From NCBI RefSeq assembly GCF_900156545.1, contig NZ_FTNW01000005.1:372001-436000 (forward strand): DNA of 64,000 nucleotides, given 5' to 3'. This DNA is from Aquipseudomonas alcaligenes (lineage in GTDB: Bacteria > Pseudomonadota > Gammaproteobacteria > Pseudomonadales > Pseudomonadaceae). The notes below the pieces were generated by a model. That model ran no database searches. It saw only the letters and a list, made by a program, of their open reading frames with translations, and was not told the DNA's origin. Of this stretch, positions 21,183 to 30,218 are shown piece after piece. The translations under genes and the position numbers were made by a program. Every line of letters begins with the position of its first letter. Within the stretch, counting starts at the first letter, position 1.

Positions 21183-21857
21183 ATGCAACCCTTCGCCATC
21201 GCTCCGTCGATCCTCTCCGCCGATTTCGCCCGCCTGGGCGAGGAAGTCGACAAGGTCCTCGCCGCCGGCGCCGACATCGTCCACTTCGACGTGATGGACA
21301 ACCACTACGTGCCCAACCTGACCATCGGCCCGATGGTCTGCTCGGCGCTGCGCAAGTACGGCATCACCGCGCCGATCGACGCGCACCTGATGGTGTCGCC
21401 GGTCGACCGCATCATCGGCGACTTCATCGACGCCGGCGCGACCTACGTGACCTTCCACCCGGAGGCCACCCTGCACATCGACCGTTCCCTGCAGCTGATC
21501 CGCGACGGCGGCGCCAAGTCCGGCCTGGTGTTCAACCCGGCGACCTCGCTGGACTGCCTGAAGTACGTGATGGACAAGGTCGACATGATCCTGCTGATGA
21601 GCGTCAACCCAGGCTTCGGCGGGCAGAAGTTCATCCCTGGCACCCTCGACAAGCTGCGCGAGGCTCGCGCGCTGATCGACGCCTCCGGCTACAACATCCG
21701 CCTGGAGATCGACGGCGGGGTCAACGTGCAGAACATCCGCGAGATCGCCGCCGCGGGCGCCGACACCTTCGTCGCCGGGTCGGCCATCTTCAACCAGCCG
21801 GACTACAAGACGGTGATCGACGCCATGCGCGCCGAACTGGCTCAGGTGCGCGCGTGA
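21183..21857 (+). CDS. rpe: Ribulose-phosphate 3-epimerase
   Basis: Rpe interconverts ribulose 5-phosphate and xylulose 5-phosphate in the pentose phosphate pathway. The 224-residue TIM barrel begins [16 protein letters not shown] and carries the metal/active-site motifs [17 protein letters not shown] and DAHLMV, the [10 protein letters not shown] loop, and the phosphate-binding [12 protein letters not shown]. Length equals the family norm. gph starts at a GTG overlapping its stop (GTGA), giving a coupled rpe-gph pair as in many gammaproteobacteria. Confidence 0.97.
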   Translation: MQPFAIAPSILSADFARLGEEVDKVLAAGADIVHFDVMDNHYVPNLTIGPMVCSALRKYGITAPIDAHLMVSPVDRIIGDFIDAGATYVTFHPEATLHIDRSLQLIRDGGAKSGLVFNPATSLDCLKYVMDKVDMILLMSVNPGFGGQKFIPGTLDKLREARALIDASGYNIRLEIDGGVNVQNIREIAAAGADTFVAGSAIFNQPDYKTVIDAMRAELAQVRA

Positions 21858-22669
21858 TCTTCGAGCTGTTCGAGGGGCGCCTGCCGCGCCTGGTGATGTT
21901 CGACCTGGATGGCACCCTGGTGGATTCGGTGCCGGACCTGGCCGCCGCGGTCGACCGCATGCTGCTCCAGCTCGGTCGCCCGGCCGCCGGTGTCGAGCGG
22001 GTGCGCGACTGGGTCGGCAACGGCGCGCGCGTGCTGGTGCGGCGTGCTCTGGCCGGCGATATCGAGCATGCCGCCATCGGCGAGGCCGAGACCCAGCAGG
22101 CGCTGGAGCTGTTCAACGAGGCCTATGCCGACAACCACGCGCTGAGTTCGGTCTACCCCGGCGTGCGCACCACGCTCAAGTGGCTCAAGCAGCAGGGCGT
22201 GGAGCTGGCGCTGATCACCAACAAGCCGGAGCGCTTCGTCGCCCCGCTGCTGGACGAGATGAAACTGGGTCGCTATTTCCGCTGGATCATCGGCGGCGAC
22301 ACCCTGCCGCAGCAGAAGCCGGACCCTGCCGCGCTGCTGTTCGTTATGCGCCTGGCCGGCGTCGAGGCGCAGCAGGCACTGTTCATCGGTGATTCGCGCA
22401 ACGACGTGCTGGCCGCCCGCGCCGCCAGCGTGCCCTGCGTGGCGCTGAGCTACGGCTACAACCATGGCCGGCCGATCGCGGAAGAGGGGCCGACGCGGGT
22501 GCTCGATGACCTGCGCCAGCTGCTGCCCGGTTGCACGGTCGATGACGCTGCGCTAATGTCGCCGGACTCTCCTGAATACCCGCCGCATCGAGACAGCATC
22601 GTGGTAGTTGCCAGCAAACAATGGATGAAAGTCATCAAGGCCCTGGCCCGCTGGCGCTGGCGCGCCTGA
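21854..22669 (+). CDS. gph: Phosphoglycolate phosphatase (HAD family)
   Basis: Gph removes 2-phosphoglycolate formed during repair of oxidised DNA ends. It is a 271-residue HAD hydrolase: motif [12 protein letters not shown], a helical cap, motif [11 protein letters not shown], motif III Lys in QQKPDPAAL, and motif [14 protein letters not shown]. The start is GTG coupled to rpe. The C-terminal tail after about residue 235 is not part of the HAD fold. Its last 14 codons read [14 protein letters not shown], which is the predicted trp leader peptide in the same frame and ending at the same stop (22625-22669). The tail may therefore be kept for regulation rather than enzyme function. Confidence 0.95.
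   Translation: MIFELFEGRLPRLVMFDLDGTLVDSVPDLAAAVDRMLLQLGRPAAGVERVRDWVGNGARVLVRRALAGDIEHAAIGEAETQQALELFNEAYADNHALSSVYPGVRTTLKWLKQQGVELALITNKPERFVAPLLDEMKLGRYFRWIIGGDTLPQQKPDPAALLFVMRLAGVEAQQALFIGDSRNDVLAARAASVPCVALSYGYNHGRPIAEEGPTRVLDDLRQLLPGCTVDDAALMSPDSPEYPPHRDSIVVVASKQWMKVIKALARWRWRA
22625..22669 (+). CDS. trpL: Predicted trp leader peptide, in frame within the gph 3' end
   Basis: ATG 22625 opens a 14-residue peptide [14 protein letters not shown] with two tryptophan codons near its end (W-R-W), ending at the gph TGA, 71 bp before trpE. Trp-rich leader peptides upstream of trpE are the hallmark of transcription attenuation, and attenuation of trpE is reported for P. putida. Here the peptide would be made both as the tail of Gph and, from a shorter trp transcript, alone. 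No strong ribosome site is seen before ATG 22625. The call is inference from codon content and position. Confidence 0.6.
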   Translation: MKVIKALARWRWRA

Positions 22670-22733
22670 CTTTTCCTGGCCGGCTGGTTCCGGCGCGTTT
22701 GCCTGACTCCCGATTTTCCTCCTCCACGAGGCT
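22661..22733 (+). promoter_or_regulatory. Candidate attenuator between trp leader and trpE
   Basis: Two mutually exclusive pairings are visible. CGCGCC (22661-22666, at the leader stop) can pair with GGCGCG (22692-22697). Alternatively GCCGG (22679-22683) pairs with CCGGC (22690-22694), followed by GCGTTTG. A small CCTC/GAGG hairpin (about 22719-22731) followed by CTGTTTTTC overlaps the trpE Shine-Dalgarno (GAGG). Ribosome stalling on the two Trp codons would choose between the structures. The T-run after the candidate terminator is short, so the precise terminator is uncertain. Confidence 0.4.
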
Positions 22734-22740
22734 GTTTTTC

Positions 22741-24219
22741 ATGAACCGCGAAGAATTCCTGCGCTTGGCCGCCGACGGCTTCAATCGCATCCCGCTGGCT
22801 TTCGAAACCCTGGCTGACTTCGACACCCCGCTGTCGATCTATCTCAAGCTGGCCGACACCCCCAACTCATACCTGCTGGAATCCGTGCAGGGCGGCGAGA
22901 AATGGGGGCGCTACTCGATCATCGGCCTGCCGGCGCGCACCGTGCTGCGCGTGCATGGCCACCATGTCAGCGTGCGTGTCGACGGCATCGAGGTGGAGAG
23001 CCTGGAAAGCGAAGACCCGCTGGCCTTCGTCGAGCAGTTCAAGGCGCGCTATAACGTCCCCACCATCCCCGGTCTGCCGCGCTTCAACGGTGGCCTGGTC
23101 GGCTACTTTGGCTACGACAGCGTGCGCTACGTGGAGAAGAAGCTGGCGCAGTGCCCCAACCCCGATCCGCTGGGCACCCCGGATATCCTGCTGATGGTCT
23201 CGGATGCCGTGGTGGTGTTCGACAACCTGGCCGGCAAGATGCACGCCATCGTCCTCGCCGACCCCAGCCAGGCCGAGGCCTACGAACGGGGCCAGGCGCA
23301 GCTGCGCGAGCTGCTGAACAAGCTGCGCCAGCCGATCACCCCGCGCCTGGGCGTGGACCTGAGCAAGCCGGCGGGCAAGGAGCCGGACTTCGTCTCCAGC
23401 TTCAAGCGTGACGACTACGAGGCGGCGGTCGGCGCCATCAAGGAATACATCCTGGCCGGCGACTGCATGCAGGTGGTGATTTCCCAGCGCATGTCGATCC
23501 CGTTCCAGGCCGCGCCGATCGACCTGTATCGCGCACTGCGCTGCATCAACCCGACGCCCTACATGTACTTCTTCAACTTCGGCGACTTCCATGTTGTCGG
23601 CTCGTCGCCGGAAGTGCTGGTGCGGGTCGAGGACAACCTGGTCACCGTGCGCCCGATCGCCGGCACCCGCCCGCGCGGCGCCACCGAGGAAGCGGACCTG
23701 GACCTGGAAAAGGACCTGCTGTCCGACGCCAAGGAGATCGCCGAGCACCTGATGCTGATCGACCTGGGCCGTAACGATGTCGGCCGGGTCTCTACCACCG
23801 GCACGGTGAAGGTCACCGAACAGATGGTCATCGAGCGCTATTCCAACGTCATGCACATCGTCTCCAACGTCACCGGCCATCTGAAGGAAGGCCTGTCGGC
23901 CATGGACGCCCTGCGCGCCATCCTGCCGGCCGGCACCCTGTCCGGTGCGCCCAAGGTGCGCGCGATGGAGATCATCGACGAGCTGGAGCCGGTCAAGCGT
24001 GGCGTCTACGGCGGCGCCGTGGGCTACCTGGCGTGGAACGGCAACATGGACACCGCGATTGCCATCCGTACCGCGGTGATCAAGGACGGTGAACTGCACG
24101 TGCAGGCCGGTGCCGGCATCGTCGCCGATTCGCAGCCGGCCCTGGAATGGGAAGAAACCCTGAACAAGCGCCGCGCCATGTTCCGCGCGGTCAGCCTCGC
24201 CGAACAGTCCGTAGAGTAA
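22741..24219 (+). CDS. trpE: Anthranilate synthase component I
   Basis: TrpE converts chorismate to anthranilate using ammonia supplied by TrpG. The 492-residue protein shows the tryptophan feedback site ([17 protein letters not shown]), the chorismate-binding regions [11 protein letters not shown] and [17 protein letters not shown], and the C-terminal catalytic block. The start ATG has GAGG nine bases upstream within a small hairpin. In P. aeruginosa the R/F pyocin cluster separates trpE from trpG. Here trpG begins 11 bp after the trpE stop, so trpEGDC can be one operon. Confidence 0.98.
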   Translation: MNREEFLRLAADGFNRIPLAFETLADFDTPLSIYLKLADTPNSYLLESVQGGEKWGRYSIIGLPARTVLRVHGHHVSVRVDGIEVESLESEDPLAFVEQFKARYNVPTIPGLPRFNGGLVGYFGYDSVRYVEKKLAQCPNPDPLGTPDILLMVSDAVVVFDNLAGKMHAIVLADPSQAEAYERGQAQLRELLNKLRQPITPRLGVDLSKPAGKEPDFVSSFKRDDYEAAVGAIKEYILAGDCMQVVISQRMSIPFQAAPIDLYRALRCINPTPYMYFFNFGDFHVVGSSPEVLVRVEDNLVTVRPIAGTRPRGATEEADLDLEKDLLSDAKEIAEHLMLIDLGRNDVGRVSTTGTVKVTEQMVIERYSNVMHIVSNVTGHLKEGLSAMDALRAILPAGTLSGAPKVRAMEIIDELEPVKRGVYGGAVGYLAWNGNMDTAIAIRTAVIKDGELHVQAGAGIVADSQPALEWEETLNKRRAMFRAVSLAEQSVE

Positions 24220-24230
24220 GGGGCCCCACC

Positions 24231-24824
24231 ATGCTGCTGATGATCGACAACTACGACTCCTTTACCTACAACGTGGTGCAGTACCTGGGCGAGCTGGGTG
24301 CCGATGTCCACGTGATCCGCAACGATGAACTGACGGTCGCCGAGATCGAGGCGCTCAAGCCCGAGCGTATCGTGGTCTCGCCCGGCCCGTGCACGCCGAC
24401 CGAGGCGGGGGTGTCTATCGAGGCCATCCTGCACTTTGCCGGCAAGCTGCCGATCCTCGGCGTGTGCTTGGGCCACCAGAGCATCGGCCAGGCCTTCGGT
24501 GGCGATGTGGTGCGCGCGCGCCAGGTGATGCACGGCAAGACCAGCCCGGTGTTCCACGAGGACAAGGGCGTGTTCGCCGGCCTCAACAAGCCGCTGACCG
24601 TGACCCGCTACCATTCCCTGGTGGTCAAGCGCGAGACGCTGCCGGAGTGCCTGGAGATGACTGCCTGGACCCAGCATGCCGATGGCTCGGTGGACGAGAT
24701 CATGGGCCTGCGCCACAAGACCCTGAACATCGAGGGCGTGCAGTTCCACCCGGAATCCATCCTCACCGAACAGGGCCACGAACTGTTCGCCAACTTCCTC
24801 AAACAGCAAGGCGGAGTGCGCTGA
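24231..24824 (+). CDS. trpG: Anthranilate synthase component II (glutamine amidotransferase)
   Basis: TrpG hydrolyses glutamine and passes ammonia to TrpE. The 197-residue class I amidotransferase has nucleophile Cys79 in [15 protein letters not shown], the oxyanion loop SPGPCTP, and the His-Glu pair in QFHPESI. Length is standard for a stand-alone subunit. The longer open frame back to 24147 is inside trpE and lacks a start signal. The trpD start overlaps the stop by one base (TGATG). In pseudomonads this subunit can also serve p-aminobenzoate synthesis. Confidence 0.97.
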   Translation: MLLMIDNYDSFTYNVVQYLGELGADVHVIRNDELTVAEIEALKPERIVVSPGPCTPTEAGVSIEAILHFAGKLPILGVCLGHQSIGQAFGGDVVRARQVMHGKTSPVFHEDKGVFAGLNKPLTVTRYHSLVVKRETLPECLEMTAWTQHADGSVDEIMGLRHKTLNIEGVQFHPESILTEQGHELFANFLKQQGGVR

Positions 24825-25870
24825 TGGACATCAAGGAAGCCCTCAATCGGGTGGTCAACAACCTCGATCTGACCACCGCCGAGATGCAGGACGTGATGCG
24901 CCTGATCATGACCGGCCAGTGCACCGACGCGCAGATCGGCGCCTTCCTCATGGGCATGCGCATGAAGAGCGAGACCATCGACGAGATCGTCGGGGCCGCC
25001 ACCGTGATGCGCGAGCTGGCTTCGCCGGTGAGCATCGACGCCGAGCGTCTGGTTGACACCTGCGGCACCGGTGGCGATGGCATGAACGTGTTCAACGTCT
25101 CCACTGCCGCTGCCTTCGTGGTCGCCGCGGCCGGCGGTCAGGTGGCCAAGCATGGCAACCGCGCGGTCTCTGGCAAGAGCGGCAGCGCCGACCTGCTGGA
25201 GGCTGCGGGTGTGTACCTGAGCCTCAAACCCGAGCAGGTGGCGCGTTGCGTCGAGAGCGTCGGCGTCGGCTTCATGTTCGCCCCGGCCCATCACGGTGCC
25301 ATGAAGCATGCCATCGGCCCGCGCCGCGAGCTGGGTCTGCGCACCGTGTTCAACATGCTCGGCCCGATGACCAATCCGGCCGGGGTCAAGCACCAGGTGA
25401 TCGGCGTGTTCAGCCAGGCCCTGTGCCGGCCGATGGCCGAAGTGCTGCAGCGCCTCGGCAGCCAGCACGTGCTGGTGGTGCATGCGCAGGACGGCCTGGA
25501 CGAGATCAGTCTGGCCGCGCCGACCCATGTCGCCGAGCTCAAGGACGGGGTGATCAGCGAGTACCGCATCCAGCCGGAAGACTTCGGCATCCGCAGCCAG
25601 ACCCTGATCGGCCTGACCGTGGAGGACGCGCAGGACTCGCTGGCGCTGATCCGCGATGCGCTGGGCAAGCGCAAGACCGACAACGGCCAGAAGGCTGCCG
25701 ACATGATCGTGCTCAACGCCGGCGCTGCCCTGTACGCCGCCGACATCGCCACCAGCCTCAAGGAAGGCGTGCAGCTGGCGCAGGATGCCCTGCACACCGG
25801 CCTGGCCTGGGAGAAGCTGGACGAGCTGGTGTCCTTTACCGCCGTGTTCCGCGTGGAGAACGAAGGATGA
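24824..25870 (+). CDS. trpD: Anthranilate phosphoribosyltransferase
   Basis: TrpD joins anthranilate to PRPP. The 348-residue protein shows the PRPP-binding glycine loop [32 protein letters not shown], and the [16 protein letters not shown] region that binds anthranilate. The start [11 protein letters not shown] overlaps the trpG stop; the trpC start overlaps its own stop (GGATGA). The tight coupling fits the trpGDC operon of pseudomonads. Confidence 0.97.
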   Translation: MDIKEALNRVVNNLDLTTAEMQDVMRLIMTGQCTDAQIGAFLMGMRMKSETIDEIVGAATVMRELASPVSIDAERLVDTCGTGGDGMNVFNVSTAAAFVVAAAGGQVAKHGNRAVSGKSGSADLLEAAGVYLSLKPEQVARCVESVGVGFMFAPAHHGAMKHAIGPRRELGLRTVFNMLGPMTNPAGVKHQVIGVFSQALCRPMAEVLQRLGSQHVLVVHAQDGLDEISLAAPTHVAELKDGVISEYRIQPEDFGIRSQTLIGLTVEDAQDSLALIRDALGKRKTDNGQKAADMIVLNAGAALYAADIATSLKEGVQLAQDALHTGLAWEKLDELVSFTAVFRVENEG

Positions 25871-26703
25871 GCATTCCAACCGTGCTGGAGAAGATCCTCG
25901 CCCGCAAGACCGAGGAAGTCGCCGAACGGCGCGCCCGCGCAAGCTTTGCCGAAGTCGAGGCCGCGGCCCGCGCCGCCGACCCGGTACGCGGTTTCGCCCG
26001 CGCCCTGCAGGAGCGGGTGGCACGCAAACAGGCGGCGGTGATCGCCGAGGTGAAGAAGGCTTCGCCGAGCAAGGGCGTGCTGCGCGAGGACTTCGTGCCT
26101 GCCGAGATCGCCAGGAGCTACGAGGCCGGTGGTGCGGCCTGCCTGTCGGTACTGACCGACATCGACTTCTTCCAGGGCGGCGACGAATACCTGCAGCAGG
26201 CCCGCGCGGCCTGTAGCCTGCCGGTGATTCGCAAGGACTTCATGATCGACCCGTATCAGATCGTCGAAGCGCGTGCTCTGGGCGCCGACTGCGTGCTGCT
26301 GATCGTCTCGGCGCTGGACGACGTGCGCATGGCCGAGCTGGCTGCCACCGCCAAGGATGTCGGCCTCGACGTGCTGGTGGAAGTGCACGACGGCGACGAA
26401 CTGGAGCGTGCCCTGAATACCCTGGACACCCCGCTGGTGGGCATCAACAACCGTAACCTGCACACCTTCGAGGTGAGCCTGGAAACCACCCTGGATCTGT
26501 TGCCGCGTATCCCCAGTGATCGTCTGGTGATCACCGAGAGCGGCATCCTCACCCGCGCCGATGTGGAGCTGATGGAGATCAACCGGGTCTATTCCTTCCT
26601 GGTTGGCGAGGCCTTCATGCGCGCCGAAGAGCCGGGTGAGGAGCTGAAGCGCCTGTTCTTCCCTGATGGCAAGCGAGTGGTGCTAGGCGCCGATCCGGAC
26701 TGA
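25867..26703 (+). CDS. trpC: Indole-3-glycerol-phosphate synthase
   Basis: TrpC closes the indole ring from CdRP. The 278-residue TIM barrel begins [16 protein letters not shown] and carries the substrate/catalytic motifs [40 protein letters not shown] and VITESGI. Unlike in E. coli it is not fused to TrpF. It is the last gene before a strong bidirectional terminator. The vfr gene that follows trpC in P. aeruginosa as I recall is not here. Confidence 0.97.
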   Translation: MSIPTVLEKILARKTEEVAERRARASFAEVEAAARAADPVRGFARALQERVARKQAAVIAEVKKASPSKGVLREDFVPAEIARSYEAGGAACLSVLTDIDFFQGGDEYLQQARAACSLPVIRKDFMIDPYQIVEARALGADCVLLIVSALDDVRMAELAATAKDVGLDVLVEVHDGDELERALNTLDTPLVGINNRNLHTFEVSLETTLDLLPRIPSDRLVITESGILTRADVELMEINRVYSFLVGEAFMRAEEPGEELKRLFFPDGKRVVLGADPD

Positions 26704-26713
26704 TCTGGATATG

Positions 26714-26747
26714 AAAAAGGCCGATGGGTTTCCCCATCGGCCTTTTT
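26714..26747. terminator. Bidirectional intrinsic terminator between trpC and the PstS-like gene
   Basis: A near-perfect palindrome, AAAAAGGCCGATGGG and CCCATCGGCCTTTTT around a short TTTC-type loop, lies 10 bp after the trpC stop and 17 bp from the convergent gene's stop. With A and T runs on both sides it can end transcription from either direction. Confidence 0.92.
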
Positions 26748-26764
26748 GCTCATGCAAGAGCCTA

Positions 26765-27169
26765 TCAGGGCAGGGTGAACAGCACCTTGACCTGGTCGGT
26801 CACCGCGGCCTTGTCCACATAGCCGATGGCATCGGCTTCGGCAGCGACCTTGGCCACGACCTCGGCATCACCGGCTACGCTCGGCAGTGGCTGACCCTTG
26901 CCGGTGAACACCAGGCCGGACCAGTAGGACTTCAGCTGCGCTTCGTTCTTGCTGGTGACGGCGGCGTAGAACTTCTCCTTGGTCGGGTTCCAGTCCTTCT
27001 GGTCGACGCCTTTCAGCGACTTGTTCTTACCCAGGAAGATGTTGGCGACGTCGGCCTGCGAAGGCGCGGCGGAGGCACCGGCGTTGACGATCACGGCGAC
27101 CTCGGCCTGTGCCAGGGCGGCGGCGCCGATGCTCGCGGCGGCGAGGAGAATGCGGAGAGACTGCTTCAT
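26765..27169 (-). CDS. Small PstS-like (phosphate-type) periplasmic binding protein
   Basis: A 134-residue exported protein related to the N-terminal lobe of phosphate-type ABC binding proteins. The signal peptide ends AQA, then VAVIVNAGASAAPSQADVANIFLGK, and later YWSGLVFTGKGQPLP and the PstS-like AIGYVDKAAV. It is about half the size of PstS and has no permease or ATPase neighbours, so import is unlikely to be its only role. The start MKQSLR (27169) has GGAG seven bases upstream; an ATG two codons earlier is too close. It follows the porin gene by 11 bp and is the last gene of the chemoreceptor-porin operon. Confidence 0.75.
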   Translation of the reverse strand: MKQSLRILLAAASIGAAALAQAEVAVIVNAGASAAPSQADVANIFLGKNKSLKGVDQKDWNPTKEKFYAAVTSKNEAQLKSYWSGLVFTGKGQPLPSVAGDAEVVAKVAAEADAIGYVDKAAVTDQVKVLFTLP

Positions 27170-27180
27170 ATGCATGCTCC

Positions 27181-28338
27181 TCAGAATACGAAGTCGATGC
27201 CGGCGCTGATGATGTCGCCGTCGTAGTTGCGGGCCGGAACGCCGGCCAGGCCGTTGGTGCGCTCATACACGGTGTTGTCGTACAGCTCCTGGGCGTTGCG
27301 CACGAACACGCCGTCATAACCGCCGGTGGTGTCGACGCGCTTGTACTCGCCCTTTAGCACCACGGTCGGCAGGATGTTGTAGTTCAGACCGAGGGTCCAG
27401 GAGCTCTGGCGGCCATCATCTTCGTCCAGCTGGGCGTAGGTGACATGGGCCAGGAAGTCGCCGAAGCGGCGGCCGCCCATCAGGTAGAAGGAGTCGGTGC
27501 TGTTGCTGCCGTCGTTCTCGATGACGCGGCTGGTCCACTCATTGGCAGTCAGCCAGGTACCGTTATCGTACTGGTAGCCAACCGAGGTGAATTTGCCCTT
27601 GTCCTTGTCCAGCGACAGCAGGGTCGCGGTGTCCGGGTTGCCGAAGATGTCGGTGAAGCTGCCGGCGATCTCGGTGTTGATGTCGGCCTCGACATAGCCG
27701 ACACGGAAGGTACCGAAGTCGTTGGTGGCCAGGCTTACGCTGGAACCGAAGACGTTGTCGTAGTCGATGTCGAACTCTTCGTCATAGATGTAGTAATCGC
27801 GGTTCTTGGCGATACCACCAGCCAGCTGGAAGGACAGCGTGGCGAAGGACAGCGGCAGGTTGTAGACCAGGTCCGCGCCTTCATAGTTGGACAGCTGAAC
27901 CTGACTGTAGACCTCGTCCGGCAGGCGCAGCCACGGATAGCTGAAGCCCACGTCGATGCTTTCGGAGTACATGTACACCGGGGTGCGCAGGCGGCCGACG
28001 CGCACCATCAGGTTGTCGGTGCTTTGCCACGACAGGTAGGCCCACTCCAGGTTGGCCTTCCACTCGTCGCCGTAGGCCTTGGCCGTGGTCTGCAGGGTCA
28101 GGCCGACGGTGTCGGTGACGCCGTAGGTCAGCTGGGCGCCGAACTTGCTCAGTTGGTCGCCACGCCAGGAATCGTTGGTCTGGCCCGAGATGCCATAGCC
28201 GCGGCCATCGTCTTCGCCGCCCAGATGGGTGACGCCAACGGTGCCGAAGCCATTGATCAGGGCTTCGCCTTGTTCCAGCGCGAATGCAGAGGTGCTGGCC
28301 AGGCAGATGGCCAAACCGAGAACGCGGGCTGTAGTCAT
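27181..28338 (-). CDS. Outer-membrane porin (DcaP/OprP-like beta-barrel)
   Basis: A 385-residue outer-membrane protein: signal peptide ending AFA, alternating beta strands throughout (TVGLTLQTTAKAYG, LMVRVGRLRTPVYMYSESID), and a terminal aromatic residue (AGIDFVF) as required for BAM recognition. The GRLRTPVY motif is typical of porins where arginines line the constriction. Substrate is unknown. Its neighbour, a PstS-like protein, hints at an anion. It follows the chemoreceptor gene by 21 bp and precedes the PstS-like gene by 11 bp, all on one strand, implying a common transcript. Confidence 0.82.
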   Translation of the reverse strand: MTTARVLGLAICLASTSAFALEQGEALINGFGTVGVTHLGGEDDGRGYGISGQTNDSWRGDQLSKFGAQLTYGVTDTVGLTLQTTAKAYGDEWKANLEWAYLSWQSTDNLMVRVGRLRTPVYMYSESIDVGFSYPWLRLPDEVYSQVQLSNYEGADLVYNLPLSFATLSFQLAGGIAKNRDYYIYDEEFDIDYDNVFGSSVSLATNDFGTFRVGYVEADINTEIAGSFTDIFGNPDTATLLSLDKDKGKFTSVGYQYDNGTWLTANEWTSRVIENDGSNSTDSFYLMGGRRFGDFLAHVTYAQLDEDDGRQSSWTLGLNYNILPTVVLKGEYKRVDTTGGYDGVFVRNAQELYDNTVYERTNGLAGVPARNYDGDIISAGIDFVF

Positions 28339-28359
28339 GCAGTGATGCTCCGTAGAAGG

Positions 28360-29982
28360 TTAAACGCGGAATTGGGCCGTCGCCGCGCGCAGGTGGTCTC
28401 CTGTGCTGACCAGCTGCTCGCCGAGGCGTGCGGTGGCTTCGGCCCCATGGGCGGTTGCTTGGGCGTCCTGCTGCAACACTTGGGTGTCTTGCTGTATGGA
28501 ACTGGAAAGACCTATCTGTTCTTGAGTGAGCTGGGCGATGCCGGCGTTGAGCTCATCGATTTCGCTGACCGCCACGGCAATGGATTCAAGCATGCGGGTG
28601 GCTTCCACCGAGCGCTCGATGCTGTGCTGGGCCTTGTCGCCGTTGGCCGTCATTACATTCAGTACGCCGTTGGCGCTGTTCTGCAGGCGCTGGATGATCT
28701 GCTGGATCTCGGCGGTGGAGGCGGCGGTCTTCTGCGCCAGGTTGCGGACTTCGTCGGCAACCACGGCGAAGCCGCGGCCCTGCTCGCCGGCACGGGCGGC
28801 CTCAATGGCGGCGTTGAGGGCGAGCAGATTGGTCTGCTCGGCGATGCTGCGGATTACCGTGAGGACCGAGCCGACTTGCTGGGTCTCTTCTTCCAGTTGC
28901 TGCATGGCCTGAACGGCGCCCAGCACGCTGCTGCCCAGGTCGCTGATGCTGGTCGACAGGCTGCCGATACTGGCGCGTGCGGTATCGGCCTGGCGCGAGG
29001 CGGCGCCGGCGCCTTCCGAAGCCTGCTGCGAGCGCTGCGCCACTTCCTGGATGCTGCTGGTCATGGTCTGGATGTCACGACCGATTGAATCGGTATGGCC
29101 CTGCTGCGACCTGGAGTTCTCTTTCGATTCCTGGGTCAGCCGATAGAGTTCCTGGGACATGCCGCCCAGCGGGCTGGCCGCCTCGATGATCTGGCGGATG
29201 GTGCCCTGTAGCTTGTCGAGGAAACCGTTGAACAGCTGGATCATCTCGCCGATTTCATCGCGCGAGTCGACGTTGACCCGGCGGGTCAGGTCGCCATCGC
29301 CACGGGCGATGGCCTGCAGCGACTCGATCACGCCATGCACATTGCCCATGATGCCGCGGATGATCATCAGGGCGCCGAAACCTACCAGGGCCACCAGCAC
29401 GGCGCTGAGGATGTAGCCGGTACGGGTGGTGGCCGCGTTGTCGGCGCGTGCCTGGCCGAGGGTGCTCTGGAAGTCCTCATACGCATTGGCTCGAAACGCC
29501 GAGCCAAGCTTCTGAGCGGCTTCCAGGTCGCTGGCCATGCGGTCCAGGTTGGGGCGCAGGTCGTCGAAGCTGGCGCTGCCCTTGATCAGTTGCTCGGAAG
29601 CGGCCAGCGCGTTGTCGGCGTAACGGCCAATGGCTTTGCGCCAGTCTTCGAGCTCGCCGATACGCTCGTCGTTGCCACGGGTCAACGGCTGCAGACTCTG
29701 CTGCAGGCCGGCGATGTCGGCCAGAACCTTGCGCGCTTCGTCCAGCGTCGCCAGTTCACCGGCTGCCACGGCGCTGTTGAGCATGCCGGGTAGGCGGGAG
29801 AACTGGAAATTCACCGCGTCGGCTTTCTCCAGCGTGGGGAAACTGTTGTTCTCCAGAGTGTCCAGGCGCGCATCGTTGGCCGCCAGCTGAACCGAGGTGT
29901 AGACCACGAACAACAACAGGCCGAGCAGGGCGACGGCAGGCAGTAGCGACAGCTTCAGGGTCAGCGACAGATTTTTCAGCAT
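28360..29982 (-). CDS. Methyl-accepting chemotaxis protein
   Basis: A 540-residue chemoreceptor. TM1 (about 10-30, [19 protein letters not shown]) and TM2 (about 190-212) flank a roughly 155-residue helical periplasmic domain of four-helix-bundle type. HAMP (about 213-265) and the signalling domain follow, with the hairpin tip [32 protein letters not shown]. There is no C-terminal CheR/CheB pentapeptide. The start MLKNLSLTL was chosen; the frame runs nine codons further upstream. It is first in an operon with a porin and a PstS-like protein, so the ligand may be something the porin admits. Confidence 0.93.
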   Translation of the reverse strand: MLKNLSLTLKLSLLPAVALLGLLLFVVYTSVQLAANDARLDTLENNSFPTLEKADAVNFQFSRLPGMLNSAVAAGELATLDEARKVLADIAGLQQSLQPLTRGNDERIGELEDWRKAIGRYADNALAASEQLIKGSASFDDLRPNLDRMASDLEAAQKLGSAFRANAYEDFQSTLGQARADNAATTRTGYILSAVLVALVGFGALMIIRGIMGNVHGVIESLQAIARGDGDLTRRVNVDSRDEIGEMIQLFNGFLDKLQGTIRQIIEAASPLGGMSQELYRLTQESKENSRSQQGHTDSIGRDIQTMTSSIQEVAQRSQQASEGAGAASRQADTARASIGSLSTSISDLGSSVLGAVQAMQQLEEETQQVGSVLTVIRSIAEQTNLLALNAAIEAARAGEQGRGFAVVADEVRNLAQKTAASTAEIQQIIQRLQNSANGVLNVMTANGDKAQHSIERSVEATRMLESIAVAVSEIDELNAGIAQLTQEQIGLSSSIQQDTQVLQQDAQATAHGAEATARLGEQLVSTGDHLRAATAQFRV

Positions 29983-30218
29983 GGCAGGTACCCAAGTGGG
30001 GGCTTGCATTGTATAGAAAGACGCATGGTGGCTAAAGGCTACATGCTGGTCATCCTGTGACCATTTGTATTCTGTTTGTCCGTAAATGTTTTGTCGGCCG
30101 CCCCTTTATTTTCTATAGCCGCAAAATCGCGAATGCGCCCGTGACAATGAAGCACAGATTGCTGGCGGCAGGCTCGCGCGCTCGCCTAGACTCGTTACAT
30201 AACAATAAGGAGTCGCCG

